DNA of 64,000 nt. Source: CAYWMY01 sp046352935 (lineage in GTDB: Bacteria; Pseudomonadota; Gammaproteobacteria; Steroidobacterales; Steroidobacteraceae). This document shows positions 1 to 9,195 of this stretch, piece after piece. Numbering within the stretch: the first letter of the stretch is position 1; every line of letters begins with the position of its first letter. Location: assembly GCA_046352935.1 (NCBI GenBank), contig JAXMGR010000002.1, forward strand, positions 62,001-126,000. Direction: 5' to 3'. Below the pieces are notes generated by a model, which had not been told where the DNA came from, made no database searches, and worked only from the letters and a program-made list of their open reading frames with translations. Position numbers and translations under genes: made by a program.

Positions 1-1253
1 CCACGGTCCGGCTGCTCGAGCGCGCGCTCGCCGAGCGCCCGCGCTTCGCGCGGCTGGCGGATGCCTGGGCGCGGCGCTTCACCGTCTGGATCCTCTGCGG
101 CGCCGCCGCGGTCGCGGCGTTCTGGATCGCCGTCGACCCCGCCCGTGCCTTCGAGGCCACGCTGGCGGTCCTCGTGATCACCTGCCCCTGTGCGCTGTCA
201 CTCGCCACGCCGGCCGCATTCGCGGCCGCCACGAGCCGCCTGGCGCAGCAGGGTCTGCTGGTGACGCGCGCGGATGCGATCGAGACACTCGCCTCGGTCG
301 ACCGCGTGGTTTTCGACAAGACGGGGACCCTGACCCGGGGCGAGCCCTCGCTGGTGCGCGTCGCACCCCTGTCGGAGCTCGCCGGAGCGCGCTGCCTGGC
401 GCTGGCGGCGGCGCTCGAGCGCGGCAGCAACCACCCGCTCGCGCGCGCTTTCGCGAACCCGGCGAACGCGCTGCCGCGGGTCGACGAGCCCGAGGTCGTC
501 GCGGGGCACGGGGTCGCGGGAATCATCGAGGGCGTGCGCTATCGCATCGGGCAGCGCGCCTGGGTCGCGGGCCTGGTCGGCGACGCGACTGCCGTTCCCG
601 ACGAGGACGCGGTCTTCCTGGGTCGGGCGGGCACATGGCTGGCGCGCTTCGAGTTCGACGACGCGGTACGCCCGGACGCCCCTGCCGCGGTCGAGGCACT
701 GCGCAGGCTCGGTATCGAGTCCGAGATCGCGAGCGGGGACACGGCGGAGCGCGTCGGCACCGTCGCCGCAGCCACGGGGGTCACCGTCTTCGGCGCGCGA
801 CTCACCCCGGAGGACAAGCTGGCGCGTGTCCGGGCCCGGCGCACGGAAGGTCATCGTGTCCTCATGATCGGCGACGGCGTCAACGACGCTCCGGTGCTCG
901 GCGGCGCGTCCGTGTCCATCGCCATGGCCCAGGGCGCGGCGCTCGCCCAGGCCAGCGCCGATCTCGTGCTCGTCGCCCCCGCACTCACCACGATCGTCGA
1001 CGGCATACGCCTCGCACGCCGGACTTTGACGATCGTGCGTCAGAATCTGCTGTGGGCCGCCCTCTACAACCTGCTCGCGATTCCGGTCGCGGCTGCCGGC
1101 CTGATCCCGCCCTGGCTCGCCGCCATCGGCATGTCGGCGAGTTCACTCGCCGTCGTGTTGAACAGCGCGCGGCTGCGACGCTCCGCGGCGGCACGCCGTG
1201 CCTCCGCGACGCCACAGCCGCGTCGGGGCCTGATCCCCGGATCCGCCGGATGA
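1..1253 (+). CDS. ccoI: Copper-translocating P1B-type ATPase, CcoI/FixI-like (5' truncated by window edge)
   Basis: C-terminal part of a heavy-metal P-type ATPase; the reading frame is open from base 3, so the start lies outside the window. Visible landmarks are the metal-binding CPC in a membrane helix (VITCPCALSLATP), the phosphorylation motif DKTGTLT, the HP of the nucleotide-binding domain (SNHPLARA), the hinge motif GDGVNDAP, and two terminal hydrophobic helices. In the CcoI/FixI family this pump exports Cu(I) for assembly of the CuB centre of cbb3-type cytochrome oxidase. The immediate downstream ccoS, overlapping by ATGA, supports CcoI over a general CopA. The N-terminal metal-binding domain cannot be checked. 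Acts in the inner membrane. Confidence 0.9.
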   Translation, partial: TVRLLERALAERPRFARLADAWARRFTVWILCGAAAVAAFWIAVDPARAFEATLAVLVITCPCALSLATPAAFAAATSRLAQQGLLVTRADAIETLASVDRVVFDKTGTLTRGEPSLVRVAPLSELAGARCLALAAALERGSNHPLARAFANPANALPRVDEPEVVAGHGVAGIIEGVRYRIGQRAWVAGLVGDATAVPDEDAVFLGRAGTWLARFEFDDAVRPDAPAAVEALRRLGIESEIASGDTAERVGTVAAATGVTVFGARLTPEDKLARVRARRTEGHRVLMIGDGVNDAPVLGGASVSIAMAQGAALAQASADLVLVAPALTTIVDGIRLARRTLTIVRQNLLWAALYNLLAIPVAAAGLIPPWLAAIGMSASSLAVVLNSARLRRSAAARRASATPQPRRGLIPGSAG

Positions 1254-1513
1254 GCATCCTGTTCGTCCTGATTCCGCTCGGCCTCGTGCTGGTGGGGTTC
1301 GGCGCCTGGGCGTTCTTCTGGGCGGTGAACAACGGCCAGTTCGACGATCTGGACACCCCGGCCATCGCCATCCTCGCCGACGAGGAGGAACAGGCCGGCC
1401 GCACCCACCCCCCGGGTGACCGGGCGGACGGCGCGGTCCATCCGGCCCCCCCGCAGGATGACGGGCGGACGGCACGCGATTCCGCCTCCGCGCCGCGGCA
1501 GGGGAAATCATGA
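1250..1513 (+). CDS. ccoS: cbb3-type cytochrome oxidase assembly protein CcoS
   Basis: 87-residue protein starting with one membrane helix (about residues 2-25) followed by the family signature FFWAVNNGQFDDLD and an acidic segment. CcoS is a small membrane protein needed for cofactor insertion into cbb3 oxidase. The start overlaps the ccoI stop as ATGA (1250-1253) and its own stop overlaps the next start the same way, so the three genes are translationally coupled. The C-terminal tail after about residue 45 is longer than usual, rich in Asp, His and Pro, and looks disordered. It might bind metal, but nothing shows that. Confidence 0.93.
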   Translation: MSILFVLIPLGLVLVGFGAWAFFWAVNNGQFDDLDTPAIAILADEEEQAGRTHPPGDRADGAVHPAPPQDDGRTARDSASAPRQGKS

Positions 1514-2259
1514 ACCCACCCGTCTCCCCCCTCGACTGGACACTGGCTGGCGCGGCCTTGACCCTCGGGCTCGGCGGGAGCGCGCATTGCCTGGCCATGT
1601 GCAGCGGCATCGCCGCCGCAGCCGCCCCCCGCGGCCCGGGACTGGCGACCCGCCTGCGCGGGTCGCTCACGCTGAACGCCGGACGCCTGGCGACCTACGT
1701 CGTCCTCGGCGTCGCGGTGGGGGCCGCGGTACGCGTCACCGGGACTTTCGACCGGCCCGCAGGCGTGTGGTGGCCGGCCCGTATCGTCGTCGCAGCACTC
1801 ATCCTGGCGGTCGCCCTGCGGATGCTGGCGGGCCGGGACGTGCTGGGCCTGGAGCGGTTGGGACAGGGCGTCTGGCGCCGGATCCGGCCGCTCACGCGCC
1901 GGGCGGCGGACCTTCCCGTGCCGCTGCGGACCGTCGCCATCGGGGCAATCTGGGGCCTGCTGCCCTGCGGCCTCGTGTACTCCGCCCTGGCCCTGGCGGC
2001 GGCAAGCGGCACTCCCCTGGGCGGAGCGCTGGTCATGGGGGTGTTCGGCCTCACGACACTGCCGGCCATGGAGGCGATGGCCCTCGGCGGATCGACGCTC
2101 ATCGGCTGGCTGAAACGCCGCGCGACGCAGCGTCTGGCGGGCGCGGTCCTGATGGCGGCCGCGCTTGCGACGGCAGCCCCGGCCGTGCTCCCCGGGCAGT
2201 TGTGGGCCCGGTACCCGGTGTTGCAGGCACTCGACTGCATGGACCATGCGGAACCGTAA
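1510..2259 (+). CDS. Sulfite exporter TauE/SafE-like (UreH-type) membrane protein, cco-cluster type
   Basis: 249-residue polytopic protein with about six hydrophobic helices. It opens with GLGGSAHCLAMCSG and has a second conserved Gly/Pro/Cys segment (GLLPCGLVYSAL). The paired Cys-containing helices are typical of the COG2836 family, found next to ccoS in many proteobacteria and thought to take part in metal or redox handling during cbb3 oxidase assembly. Start by ATGA overlap with ccoS. Likely the last gene of the operon, since about 400 bases without a convincing gene follow. The exact transported species is not known for this family. Confidence 0.85.
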   Translation: MNPPVSPLDWTLAGAALTLGLGGSAHCLAMCSGIAAAAAPRGPGLATRLRGSLTLNAGRLATYVVLGVAVGAAVRVTGTFDRPAGVWWPARIVVAALILAVALRMLAGRDVLGLERLGQGVWRRIRPLTRRAADLPVPLRTVAIGAIWGLLPCGLVYSALALAAASGTPLGGALVMGVFGLTTLPAMEAMALGGSTLIGWLKRRATQRLAGAVLMAAALATAAPAVLPGQLWARYPVLQALDCMDHAEP

Positions 2260-2667
2260 GACTCTCAAGGGGTTTGCCCGCCGGATGCGCGCATGGCAAC
2301 ATTATTGGGTTGGGGCATGCGGGCTGTGGGTCCGCAATGACCCGAGACGATGGATTGGCGGGTTCCCCGGGTCTTGCGCGGGGCCTCGGCGAGTCGCCGC
2401 GGCGGAGGGTCCGCCGATGCCATCGGACCGGTGCACAGGCGGGCCCGCGGGCCACTGCGTACAACAGAGCGATGCGGACGAGCGCGAGTAAAGCATTGAT
2501 CAGAAAAGCGCCATGGATATCGCCCTGAGATCCAGCAGCCTGAAAAACGGTCCATCGCCACTTTCGGCAACTCCCCTTCCGAAGGGGGTATCGCATGGGG
2601 CCCCCGTGGCTCCGGCGGTCGTGCCGCGTGGCAGGACATCGGTATTGGTCTGCGAGTTGACTCAACG
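2260..2667. other. Intergenic region between the cco operon and the sphingolipid locus
   Basis: About 400 bases without a convincing gene. It holds several perfect inverted repeats: GGCGGA-N3-TCCGCC at 2401-2415, the 12-base palindrome GGCCCGCGGGCC at 2442-2453, and CCCCTT-N3-AAGGGG at 2573-2587. The first two could serve as a transcription stop for the cco operon, although no T-run follows. The third lies about 80 bases before the acyl-AMP ligase start and could be an operator or leader hairpin. A 108-codon open frame at 2165-2491 looks like chance. Confidence 0.4.
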
Positions 2668-4431
2668 ATGAAGCCGACTGGAACCAATCAATCGCTCCCG
2701 CTCCGGAACAGCGACTTCGGCAACGTGGTCGACGCGCTGGAGTACGCCGCCCGTGGCGTGACCGGCTGCAATTTCTACGATGGCCGCGGCGAGCTGTATG
2801 CGGTGCTGACCTACCGGGAGCTGCGTGACCAGGCCCGCACACTCGCCCGCCGCCTGAAGAGCCTGGGCTGCCCGCGCGGCGCCCGGCTCGCGATCGTCGC
2901 CGAGACCGATCCGCTGTTTCACCGCTTCTTCTTCGCGTGTCAGTACGCCGGTCTGGTGCCGGTCGCCCTGCCGTCCGGCGTGCAGATCGGCGGACGGCAG
3001 TCCTACGTCGAGCAGATCCGGAATATGTTGATTTCGTGCGGCGCCGAACTCGCGGTCGCGCCGGAATCGCATGCCGGCTTCCTGCGCGAAGCCACCGCCG
3101 GACTCGACCTGGTGAAGGTCGGCGTGGCCGCGGACTTCGATGCGCTGCCCGAGGACGGCGGCGAGCTCGTGCCGATGGCGGGCGATGAACTCGCTTACGT
3201 GCAGTACACGTCCGGCAGCACGCGCTTCCCGCGCGGCGTGCCGATCGAGCAGCGCGCGGCGCTCGCGAATCTCGCGGAGATCGCCGTCAGCGGGCTCCGG
3301 ATGACGCAGAACGACCGCCTCGTCTGCTGGCTGCCGTTCTATCACGACATGGGACTCGTCGGTTTCGTGCTCTCGCCGCTCGCGAGCCAGCTCTCCGTCG
3401 ACTACCTGAGCCCGCGCAATTTCGCGATGCGGCCGCGCCTGTGGCTCAAGCTGATGTCCGAGAACCGCGGCACGATGTCCTCGAGCCCGCCCTTCGGATA
3501 CGCGCTGTGCGCCAAGCGGCTGCGCTGGTCGGACTGCGAGCGCTACGACCTGAGCTCCTGGCGCATCGCCTGCGTCGGCGCAGAGCGGATCCCGCCCGAG
3601 CCTCTCGAGGAATTCGCGCGGCTGCTCAAGCCGAACGGCTTCGACCCGAAGGCGTTCGTCGCCTGCTACGGCATGGCGGAATGCACGCTCGCCATCTCCT
3701 TCGCACCGCTGCGTGCCGGCGTCGAGATCGACGTCGTCGACCAGCAGACCATGGCGGCCTCGGGTGTCGCGCGTCCGCTGCCGCCCGAACGCCGCGGCAC
3801 GAAGGGCAGCCTCACCTTCGTCGACTGCGGCGAGGCGATGCCGAGCTACGGCGTCGCCATCCGCGATGCGGCGGGCCGGGACGTGCCGGAGAGGCACTGC
3901 GGCCACATCTTCCTGAAGGGCCCGTGTGTCATGAAGGGCTACTTCGCCAATGAAGAGGCGACCCGCGAAGTCATGACGGCCGACGGCTGGATGAACACCG
4001 GCGACATCGGCTACCGCGTCGGCTCGCGGATCTTCGTCACGGCGCGCCACAAGGACGTCATCATCATCAACGGCCGCAACATCTGGCCGCAGGACCTCGA
4101 GTACCTCGCCGAGAAGATCGAGGGCGTGAAGTACGGCCACGTGTCCGCGTTCGCGGCACCGGGGCCGGACGGCGCCGACATCGCGGTGCTCGTGACCGAG
4201 ACGCGCGAGACCAATCCGGCCGTGCTCGCACGTGTCGCAGCCGAGATCCGCGCATCGATCCAGTCCGGTTTCGGCATTCCGGCCCACGTCGATCTCGTGC
4301 CCAGCGGCACACTGCCGCGGACCTCGTCGGGCAAACTGTCGCGTTCGCAGACGCGCCGTGCATTCATGGCCCGGCAGTCCTGGAGCCTTGCGGAGAACAC
4401 GTCGGACGTCGCACGCGAAGCGAATGGGTGA
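2668..4431 (+). CDS. aasR: Fatty acyl-AMP ligase / acyl-ACP synthetase of sphingolipid synthesis (AasR-like)
   Basis: 587-residue adenylate-forming enzyme. Landmarks are the ATP-binding loop YTSGSTRFPRGV (about residues 180-191), a short FxACYGMAE motif, the GDIGYR hinge near 445, and the C-terminal DVIIINGRNIWPQD. This is the FAAL type, which passes acyl-adenylate to an ACP rather than to CoA. Two genes downstream lies an ACP, then serine palmitoyltransferase. In Caulobacter the same set loads the ACP that supplies the acyl chain to serine palmitoyltransferase. ATG start at 2668; the next gene follows with no gap. The CoA versus ACP acceptor is inferred from family and context. Confidence 0.85.
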   Translation: MKPTGTNQSLPLRNSDFGNVVDALEYAARGVTGCNFYDGRGELYAVLTYRELRDQARTLARRLKSLGCPRGARLAIVAETDPLFHRFFFACQYAGLVPVALPSGVQIGGRQSYVEQIRNMLISCGAELAVAPESHAGFLREATAGLDLVKVGVAADFDALPEDGGELVPMAGDELAYVQYTSGSTRFPRGVPIEQRAALANLAEIAVSGLRMTQNDRLVCWLPFYHDMGLVGFVLSPLASQLSVDYLSPRNFAMRPRLWLKLMSENRGTMSSSPPFGYALCAKRLRWSDCERYDLSSWRIACVGAERIPPEPLEEFARLLKPNGFDPKAFVACYGMAECTLAISFAPLRAGVEIDVVDQQTMAASGVARPLPPERRGTKGSLTFVDCGEAMPSYGVAIRDAAGRDVPERHCGHIFLKGPCVMKGYFANEEATREVMTADGWMNTGDIGYRVGSRIFVTARHKDVIIINGRNIWPQDLEYLAEKIEGVKYGHVSAFAAPGPDGADIAVLVTETRETNPAVLARVAAEIRASIQSGFGIPAHVDLVPSGTLPRTSSGKLSRSQTRRAFMARQSWSLAENTSDVAREANG

Positions 4432-4438
4432 GCTGACG

Positions 4439-5383
4439 ATGGCCCGGTCCTCCGGGACCGGGCCCATCGTGCTGACCGGTGCGACGGGATTCGTGGGCAG
4501 GCGCCTGCAGCAGGCCCTGCTGGCCGCCGGCCATTCCGTCCGCGCGCTGGTACGCACCGGTTCCCGCAACGCTGCGCACATCCAGGCCGGGTGCGAAGCG
4601 GTTGCCGTCGACCTCGAGGATCGTGCGGCGCTCACGGCGGTGCTCTCGGACGCGGCCGCGGTCATCTACTGTGCCGGCAGCGTGCGTGGCCGCCTGCCCG
4701 GCGATTTCCGCCCGGCGAACGTGCACGGCGTGCGCGCGGTGGCCGCCGCGCTCGCGAGCCGCACCCGGGCGGCACCGCTGCTGCTCGTCTCGTCGCTCGC
4801 CGCCAGCCGTCCGTCGGTGTCGGACTACGCGATGACCAAGCACGAGGGCGAGCGGGTCCTGCAGGAGTGGCCGGATCTTCCCTGGACCGTCCTGCGCCCG
4901 CCGGCGCTCTACGGCCCCGGTGACGTCGAGATGCGCCCGGTCCTGGACCTGCTACGGCGCGGTTTCGCGCCGATGACCGGCCCGAGGCACCAGCGGATCT
5001 CGCTGCTGCACGTGGACGATTTCGCCACAGCGGTGCTGGCCTGGCTCGGGAACCCGGAAGCCTGCCGGCAGCGCTGCTTCGAACTGCACGACGGCACCGC
5101 GGGCGGCTACGACTGGCCGAGCCTCGGCCGGGCGGTTGCGGCGCGCGAGGTGCTGCTGCTGCCCGTGCCTTCCTTTGCGCTGCGGACTGCCGCGACGGTC
5201 AACTGGCTGCTATCGTTCGCACTCCGCTACGCACCGATGCTGACGCCCGGCAAGGCGCGCGAACTGGCGCAGGAGACCTGGGTCGCGGACAACGACGCCT
5301 TCCGGGCCGCCACGGGCTGGTCGCCGGCGATCCGGCTCGCGGAAGGCGCGGCACGGCTGTTCGAGGCATCCACGCGGGACTGA
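4439..5383 (+). CDS. cerR: NAD(P)-dependent epimerase/dehydratase family ceramide reductase (CerR-like)
   Basis: Extended short-chain dehydrogenase. The N-terminal Rossmann motif is LTGATGFVG, and the catalytic Tyr-x3-Lys pair is seen in DYAMTKHEGE; RPPALYGPGD follows. About 314 residues from the ATG at 4439, which has GGGTGAG six bases upstream; an in-frame ATG at 4424 (overlapping the previous stop) is the alternative. In Caulobacter the equivalent gene, between aasR and the ACP gene, reduces the 3-keto group of the sphingoid product. Its place here, between the acyl-AMP ligase and ACP genes, argues for the same role. A general sugar epimerase is less likely in this context. Confidence 0.82.
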   Translation: MARSSGTGPIVLTGATGFVGRRLQQALLAAGHSVRALVRTGSRNAAHIQAGCEAVAVDLEDRAALTAVLSDAAAVIYCAGSVRGRLPGDFRPANVHGVRAVAAALASRTRAAPLLLVSSLAASRPSVSDYAMTKHEGERVLQEWPDLPWTVLRPPALYGPGDVEMRPVLDLLRRGFAPMTGPRHQRISLLHVDDFATAVLAWLGNPEACRQRCFELHDGTAGGYDWPSLGRAVAAREVLLLPVPSFALRTAATVNWLLSFALRYAPMLTPGKARELAQETWVADNDAFRAATGWSPAIRLAEGAARLFEASTRD

Positions 5384-5410
5384 CGGGGAACGAAGGCAGG
5401 CTGATCATCC

Positions 5411-5677
5411 ATGACCGATCACGAGAACCAGCGGCAGGAAACGGAGCGCACGCTCCTCGACCTGCTGCGCGCCCAGGCCAGGGGGCCGATCACGATCGAA
5501 GCCACGACGGACTTCGTCGCCGATCTCGGCCTCGAGTCGATCCAGGTGATGTCGTTCGTCATGGAGGTCGAAGAACATTTCGACGTGGCCATCGACCTCG
5601 ACACGCTGTCGGGCGTGCGCACGCTGCGCGACCTGGCAGGCGCCGTCGAGGCGGCGCGTGAGCGGCAGCGCGGATGA
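5411..5677 (+). CDS. acpR: Acyl carrier protein dedicated to serine palmitoyltransferase (AcpR-like)
   Basis: 88-residue acyl carrier protein with the phosphopantetheine attachment motif DLGLESIQV (Ser43). It is acidic and helical, with the conserved EVEEHFDVAID helix III segment. Its stop overlaps the serine palmitoyltransferase start (ATGA, 5674-5677), indicating tight coupling. It is expected to be charged by the acyl-AMP ligase upstream and to deliver the acyl chain for condensation with serine. It is too divergent, and in the wrong neighbourhood, to be the housekeeping AcpP. Confidence 0.88.
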   Translation: MTDHENQRQETERTLLDLLRAQARGPITIEATTDFVADLGLESIQVMSFVMEVEEHFDVAIDLDTLSGVRTLRDLAGAVEAARERQRG

Positions 5678-6879
5678 GCACGAAGCTGCTGGACAAGTTC
5701 GGGGCGATCGCCGCGCTGCGCGAAGGCGTGCTGGGCGGCGGACGCAACCCCACTTCCGTCGTCATCGACGAGATCCTCTCGCCGACCGAGGGCATCATCG
5801 AGGGCCGGCGCACCATCCTCGCGGGCACGAACAACTATCTCGGACTGACACTGGATCCCGACTGCGTCGCCGCGGGCCAGGCGGCACTCGCGAAGTTCGG
5901 CACCGGCACGACCGGCTCGCGCATGGCGAACGGCAGCTTCGCCTCCCATGTCGCGCTGGAGCACGATCTGGCGGATTTCTACGGGCAGGCGCACGCCATG
6001 GTCTTCACCACGGGCTACAGCGCCAACCTCGGCATGCTGACGGCGCTGCTCGGTGCGGACGACGCGGTGCTCCTCGACGGTGACGCGCACGCGAGCCTCT
6101 ACGACGGCTGCAGGATGAGCGGCGCCCGCATCTTCCGTTTCCGTCACAACGACCCGTCCAACCTGGAGTCGCGGCTGCGGCGCCTCGGCGAGCAGGCGGC
6201 GCGCACGCTCGTCGTCGTCGAAGGCCTCTACAGCGTGCTCGGCGACGTCGCGCCGTTGAGGGAGATCTGCGAGGTCAAGCGCGCCTTCGGCGCCACGCTG
6301 CTCGTCGACGAGGCCCATTCGCTCGGCGTCTACGGCAACTCCGGGCGCGGCGTGGCCGAGGCCCAGGGCGTCGAGCAGGACGTCGACTTCACGGTGGGCA
6401 CGTTCAGCAAGAGCCTCGGCGCCACGGGCGGCTACTGCGTGAGCAACAACCCCGTGCTGCCACTCGTGCGCTATGCGAGCAGGCCTTACATCTTCACCGC
6501 CTCGGCGAGCCCGTCGGTGATCGCGACCACACGTGCCGCGCTGCGCGCGCTGCGCGCGCGCCCGGGGCTGCGCGCGCAGCTCTGGACCAACGCGCGGCGC
6601 CTGCACGAGGCACTCGCGGGCATGGGCCTGGAACTCGGCGCGCCGCCGAGCCCGGTCATCGCCGTGCGTTTCCGCGAGCGGGAGGAAGCGCTGCGCTGCT
6701 GGAACGGCCTCATCGAGGCCGGCATCTACACGAACCTGATGATGCCGCCCGCCTCGCCCGACGACACGAGCCTGCTGCGGGTCAGCGTCAGCGCCGCGCA
6801 CACTCCGTTGCAGATCGACACGATCATCGACACGTTCCGGCGCATCGTCGCCGCGCCGCGGGCGGCCCCGGCCGGCTGA
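5674..6879 (+). CDS. spt: Serine palmitoyltransferase (alpha-oxoamine synthase family)
   Basis: 401-residue PLP enzyme of the alpha-oxoamine synthase family. Seen are the substrate-entry segment GTNNYLGLT, the PLP-stacking His (DGDAHAS, H139), the Asp/His pair VDEAHSLG (D212, H215) and the Schiff-base lysine in FSKSLGATGG (K246). It condenses serine with an acyl thioester to give 3-keto-sphinganine. The family also contains KBL and AONS. The dedicated ACP, acyl-AMP ligase and reductase beside it, and the ceramide synthase homologue at 17113-18255, make serine palmitoyltransferase the best call. Its stop lies only three bases from the stop of the convergent flippase gene. Confidence 0.9.
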   Translation: MSTKLLDKFGAIAALREGVLGGGRNPTSVVIDEILSPTEGIIEGRRTILAGTNNYLGLTLDPDCVAAGQAALAKFGTGTTGSRMANGSFASHVALEHDLADFYGQAHAMVFTTGYSANLGMLTALLGADDAVLLDGDAHASLYDGCRMSGARIFRFRHNDPSNLESRLRRLGEQAARTLVVVEGLYSVLGDVAPLREICEVKRAFGATLLVDEAHSLGVYGNSGRGVAEAQGVEQDVDFTVGTFSKSLGATGGYCVSNNPVLPLVRYASRPYIFTASASPSVIATTRAALRALRARPGLRAQLWTNARRLHEALAGMGLELGAPPSPVIAVRFREREEALRCWNGLIEAGIYTNLMMPPASPDDTSLLRVSVSAAHTPLQIDTIIDTFRRIVAAPRAAPAG

Positions 6880-6882
6880 CGC

Positions 6883-8211
6883 TCAGGCCGCGGCGGCCGG
6901 CGGCTGGTGCCGGCGCCGATCGAGCACCATCCACACCATGCCGCAGAACGGCAGCGCGGAAGCGATGCAGGTCGCCACGCCCGCACCCGTGAGCCCGAGG
7001 CTCTGCGTGAGCCAGAAGAACAGCAGTACATAGACCGCCGCGGCAACGCCGTGGAGCGTGAGAACCGCTCCGGCGCGGCCGATGGCGTAGGTCGCCGCGC
7101 GCAGCGGTGAAGCGGCGAGATCGAAGGTCCCGGCGACGAGCATCAGGGTGAGCACCGGCGCCGCGCCCGCATAGGCCGGCCCCGCGAAGCGGCCCAGCAG
7201 TTCGCCGCCGCCGAAGAACGCGATCGCCACCAGCACGACACCACCCAGTCCGCACAGCCCGGCGGTCTTGAGCGCGATCGGCCCGAAGTCGCCGTGCTGG
7301 CGGTTCCAGCTGCGGGTCAGGTCGAGGAACACCACCTGCCGGATCAGGGCCGCCGGCCTGGCGAGCAGCCCGGAGATCTCCCGCGCGAGACGGAACAGGC
7401 CAGCCCCGGTGAGACCGAGCAGCCAGCCGGCCAGCAGTGTCGATGCGTGCTTCTGCAGCAGGTCGATGCTGGACTGCCAGTAGGTCACCCAGAGGAACTG
7501 GCGCAGGCCCGCGAACTCGTGGAAGTCGGGACGCTCACCGCGCGGCAGTGCGCCGATGTGCCGCCGGTACTCGCGAAAGCCACGCCAGTTCAGGTAGAGG
7601 TTCTCCGTCAGGTAGGCCGCGCCCCAGACCGCGACGTAGCCCGCGAGCGTGCCGTGCACGACCCACAGCAGCAGCACGCCCGCGATGCGCACGACCGGCC
7701 CCAGCATCATCTGCGTGCCGAGCGCGTCGAAGCGGTCGTAGAGACGCAGGATGCCGCGCGAGGTGCCGTTGCCCGTCGCGAGCAGCGTGAGGCTGTAGAC
7801 CATCAGCATGCCGATCTGCATGCGGTCCAGCCCGAGTGTCGGTCCGAATGCCGGGGCGGCGGCCACGGCGAGTGCCGTGCCGATGCGGCTCGAGCGGGAA
7901 TCGACCCACAGGCAGAGCTGCGTGAGCCGCGACAGCGCCGCGTGGTTGCCGGAGTCGTGCAGCGGCACGCCGTAGCGCACCATGGCCTCGAACGGCTGGA
8001 AGTTCAGGAATCCCCTGACGACCAGCACGTAGGCATGCACCAGCACGACGATGCCGAACTGCTCGGGGCCCAGTGCCCGCGCCGTGAGGCCCGTGGCCGC
8101 GAACGCCAGCAGTGCCACGATGCCGCGCGCGCGCACGAGCACGCCGAAGTTGCGCAGGATGCGCTCCATCGCCTGGCCCTGCCCGGCCGCCTTGTCGTCA
8201 CCTGCGGTCAA
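6883..8211 (-). CDS. Oligosaccharide/lipid flippase-like multi-pass membrane protein (MOP superfamily)
   Basis: 442-residue protein with about 12 hydrophobic helices and the N-terminal pattern of polysaccharide-type flippases (GLTARALGPEQFGIVVL). Such proteins move lipid-linked molecules across the inner membrane. In this locus it could flip a ceramide or its phospho-alcohol derivative to the periplasmic face, where an Lpt-type bridge could collect it (inference). The frame begins with TTG at 8211, which has GGGAAGG eight bases upstream; ATG at 8169 is a plausible alternative start. It is convergent with serine palmitoyltransferase and downstream of two headgroup-related genes on the same strand. 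Confidence 0.8.
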   Translation of the reverse strand: MTAGDDKAAGQGQAMERILRNFGVLVRARGIVALLAFAATGLTARALGPEQFGIVVLVHAYVLVVRGFLNFQPFEAMVRYGVPLHDSGNHAALSRLTQLCLWVDSRSSRIGTALAVAAAPAFGPTLGLDRMQIGMLMVYSLTLLATGNGTSRGILRLYDRFDALGTQMMLGPVVRIAGVLLLWVVHGTLAGYVAVWGAAYLTENLYLNWRGFREYRRHIGALPRGERPDFHEFAGLRQFLWVTYWQSSIDLLQKHASTLLAGWLLGLTGAGLFRLAREISGLLARPAALIRQVVFLDLTRSWNRQHGDFGPIALKTAGLCGLGGVVLVAIAFFGGGELLGRFAGPAYAGAAPVLTLMLVAGTFDLAASPLRAATYAIGRAGAVLTLHGVAAAVYVLLFFWLTQSLGLTGAGVATCIASALPFCGMVWMVLDRRRHQPPAAAA

Positions 8212-8256
8212 GTCGGAACCTTCCCGTGCGATCCCGCCCGTGACGCGTCACGCGGG

Positions 8257-9195
8257 TCAACGGAACGCGCCCTGCCGGTACAGGCGCCAGAACAGCGGCA
8301 ACGCGAAGATGAACGGATGCCGCCGCTGGCGCGGCGTGACCTCGACGCGGACACCGGAGTGCCGTTCGATCTTCCAGAGGATGTAGTCGAGCGGCGCCTC
8401 GAACATGGTCGCGGCCTTCGCGAGGCGCGCCATCGACAGCAGCTTGCCCTGCACGCGACGCAGCCACCACGACAGGCGCGCACGCAGCGGCACGGCACCG
8501 GCAACCGCCGCCCGCTCCCGCGCTCCCCCGGCCGCGGCCGGGTTCTCCGGCGCGATCAGCCTCGCGAGTGTGTCGTAGTAGGCAGGGTCGGCGTCGACCA
8601 GGCCCTGCGCATAGCCGGGCTTCTCGGCCCGCAGTTCGCAACGATAGGTGGCCGAGAGGCCGCGCACCCAGAGTTCCGCGACGGGCACGCCGGGAGGCAG
8701 CAACGGCCGCGCACGCCTCGCAAAGGTCCGCACCGCCGCGGCGAGCGCCGCGACGACGCGCGCGCGGGTGGCCTCGTCGCGGCAGTACAGCAGCGTGCTG
8801 GGCTGGACGAAACGCGCCCAGAAATAGGAATGGAAGTCGCGGCTCATCGCCGCCTCGAAGCGATCGAGGCCGAGTACCGCGCATTTCGCGCGCGCGGCCG
8901 TGGCGCCGGTACCCCCCGCGAGCTGGTAGACGTTGGGCGGCAGCAGCCGGCACAGCGCTCCCTGCCACCCTGGCATCGCCCGATAGTCGTCGACGAGCGC
9001 ATAGAGATCGATGAGCGTGTCGCGCTTCCCGCGGGTCCAGGAACCGTAGACCAGCACGGCCGCCAGCGACGCACCGTAGCGCGCACGGACCGTCTCCAGC
9101 AGGGCCGCCAGCCCGGGATCCACCGCCGACGCATCGCGCTCGACGCGCGCGGCCAGGAACTCCTGCAGCGCATCCCCCGGGGCTTCACCCGGCAC
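8257..9195 (-). CDS. Polymerase-beta-type nucleotidyltransferase-like protein, function unknown
   Basis: About 312 residues, with the start of a minimal nucleotidyltransferase fold: VLVYGSWTRGK, then LIDLYALVDD. In active members the Gly-Ser is followed by an Asp-x-Asp metal site. Here the first position reads Leu (LID), so the site may be altered or the enzyme may work differently. The remaining two thirds has no motif I recognise. The frame overlaps the 3' end of the CDP-alcohol phosphotransferase gene, with GTG starts at 9195 or 9207, so the two are co-translated. Its place implies a job in headgroup addition or lipid phosphorylation, but I cannot assign a reaction. Confidence 0.65.
   Translation of the reverse strand: MPGEAPGDALQEFLAARVERDASAVDPGLAALLETVRARYGASLAAVLVYGSWTRGKRDTLIDLYALVDDYRAMPGWQGALCRLLPPNVYQLAGGTGATAARAKCAVLGLDRFEAAMSRDFHSYFWARFVQPSTLLYCRDEATRARVVAALAAAVRTFARRARPLLPPGVPVAELWVRGLSATYRCELRAEKPGYAQGLVDADPAYYDTLARLIAPENPAAAGGARERAAVAGAVPLRARLSWWLRRVQGKLLSMARLAKAATMFEAPLDYILWKIERHSGVRVEVTPRQRRHPFIFALPLFWRLYRQGAFR

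Noticed and set aside
2165..2491. Possible 108-residue protein after the TauE-like gene
   Set aside because: Starts inside the upstream gene, lacks a ribosome-binding site and resembles no family; likely chance.
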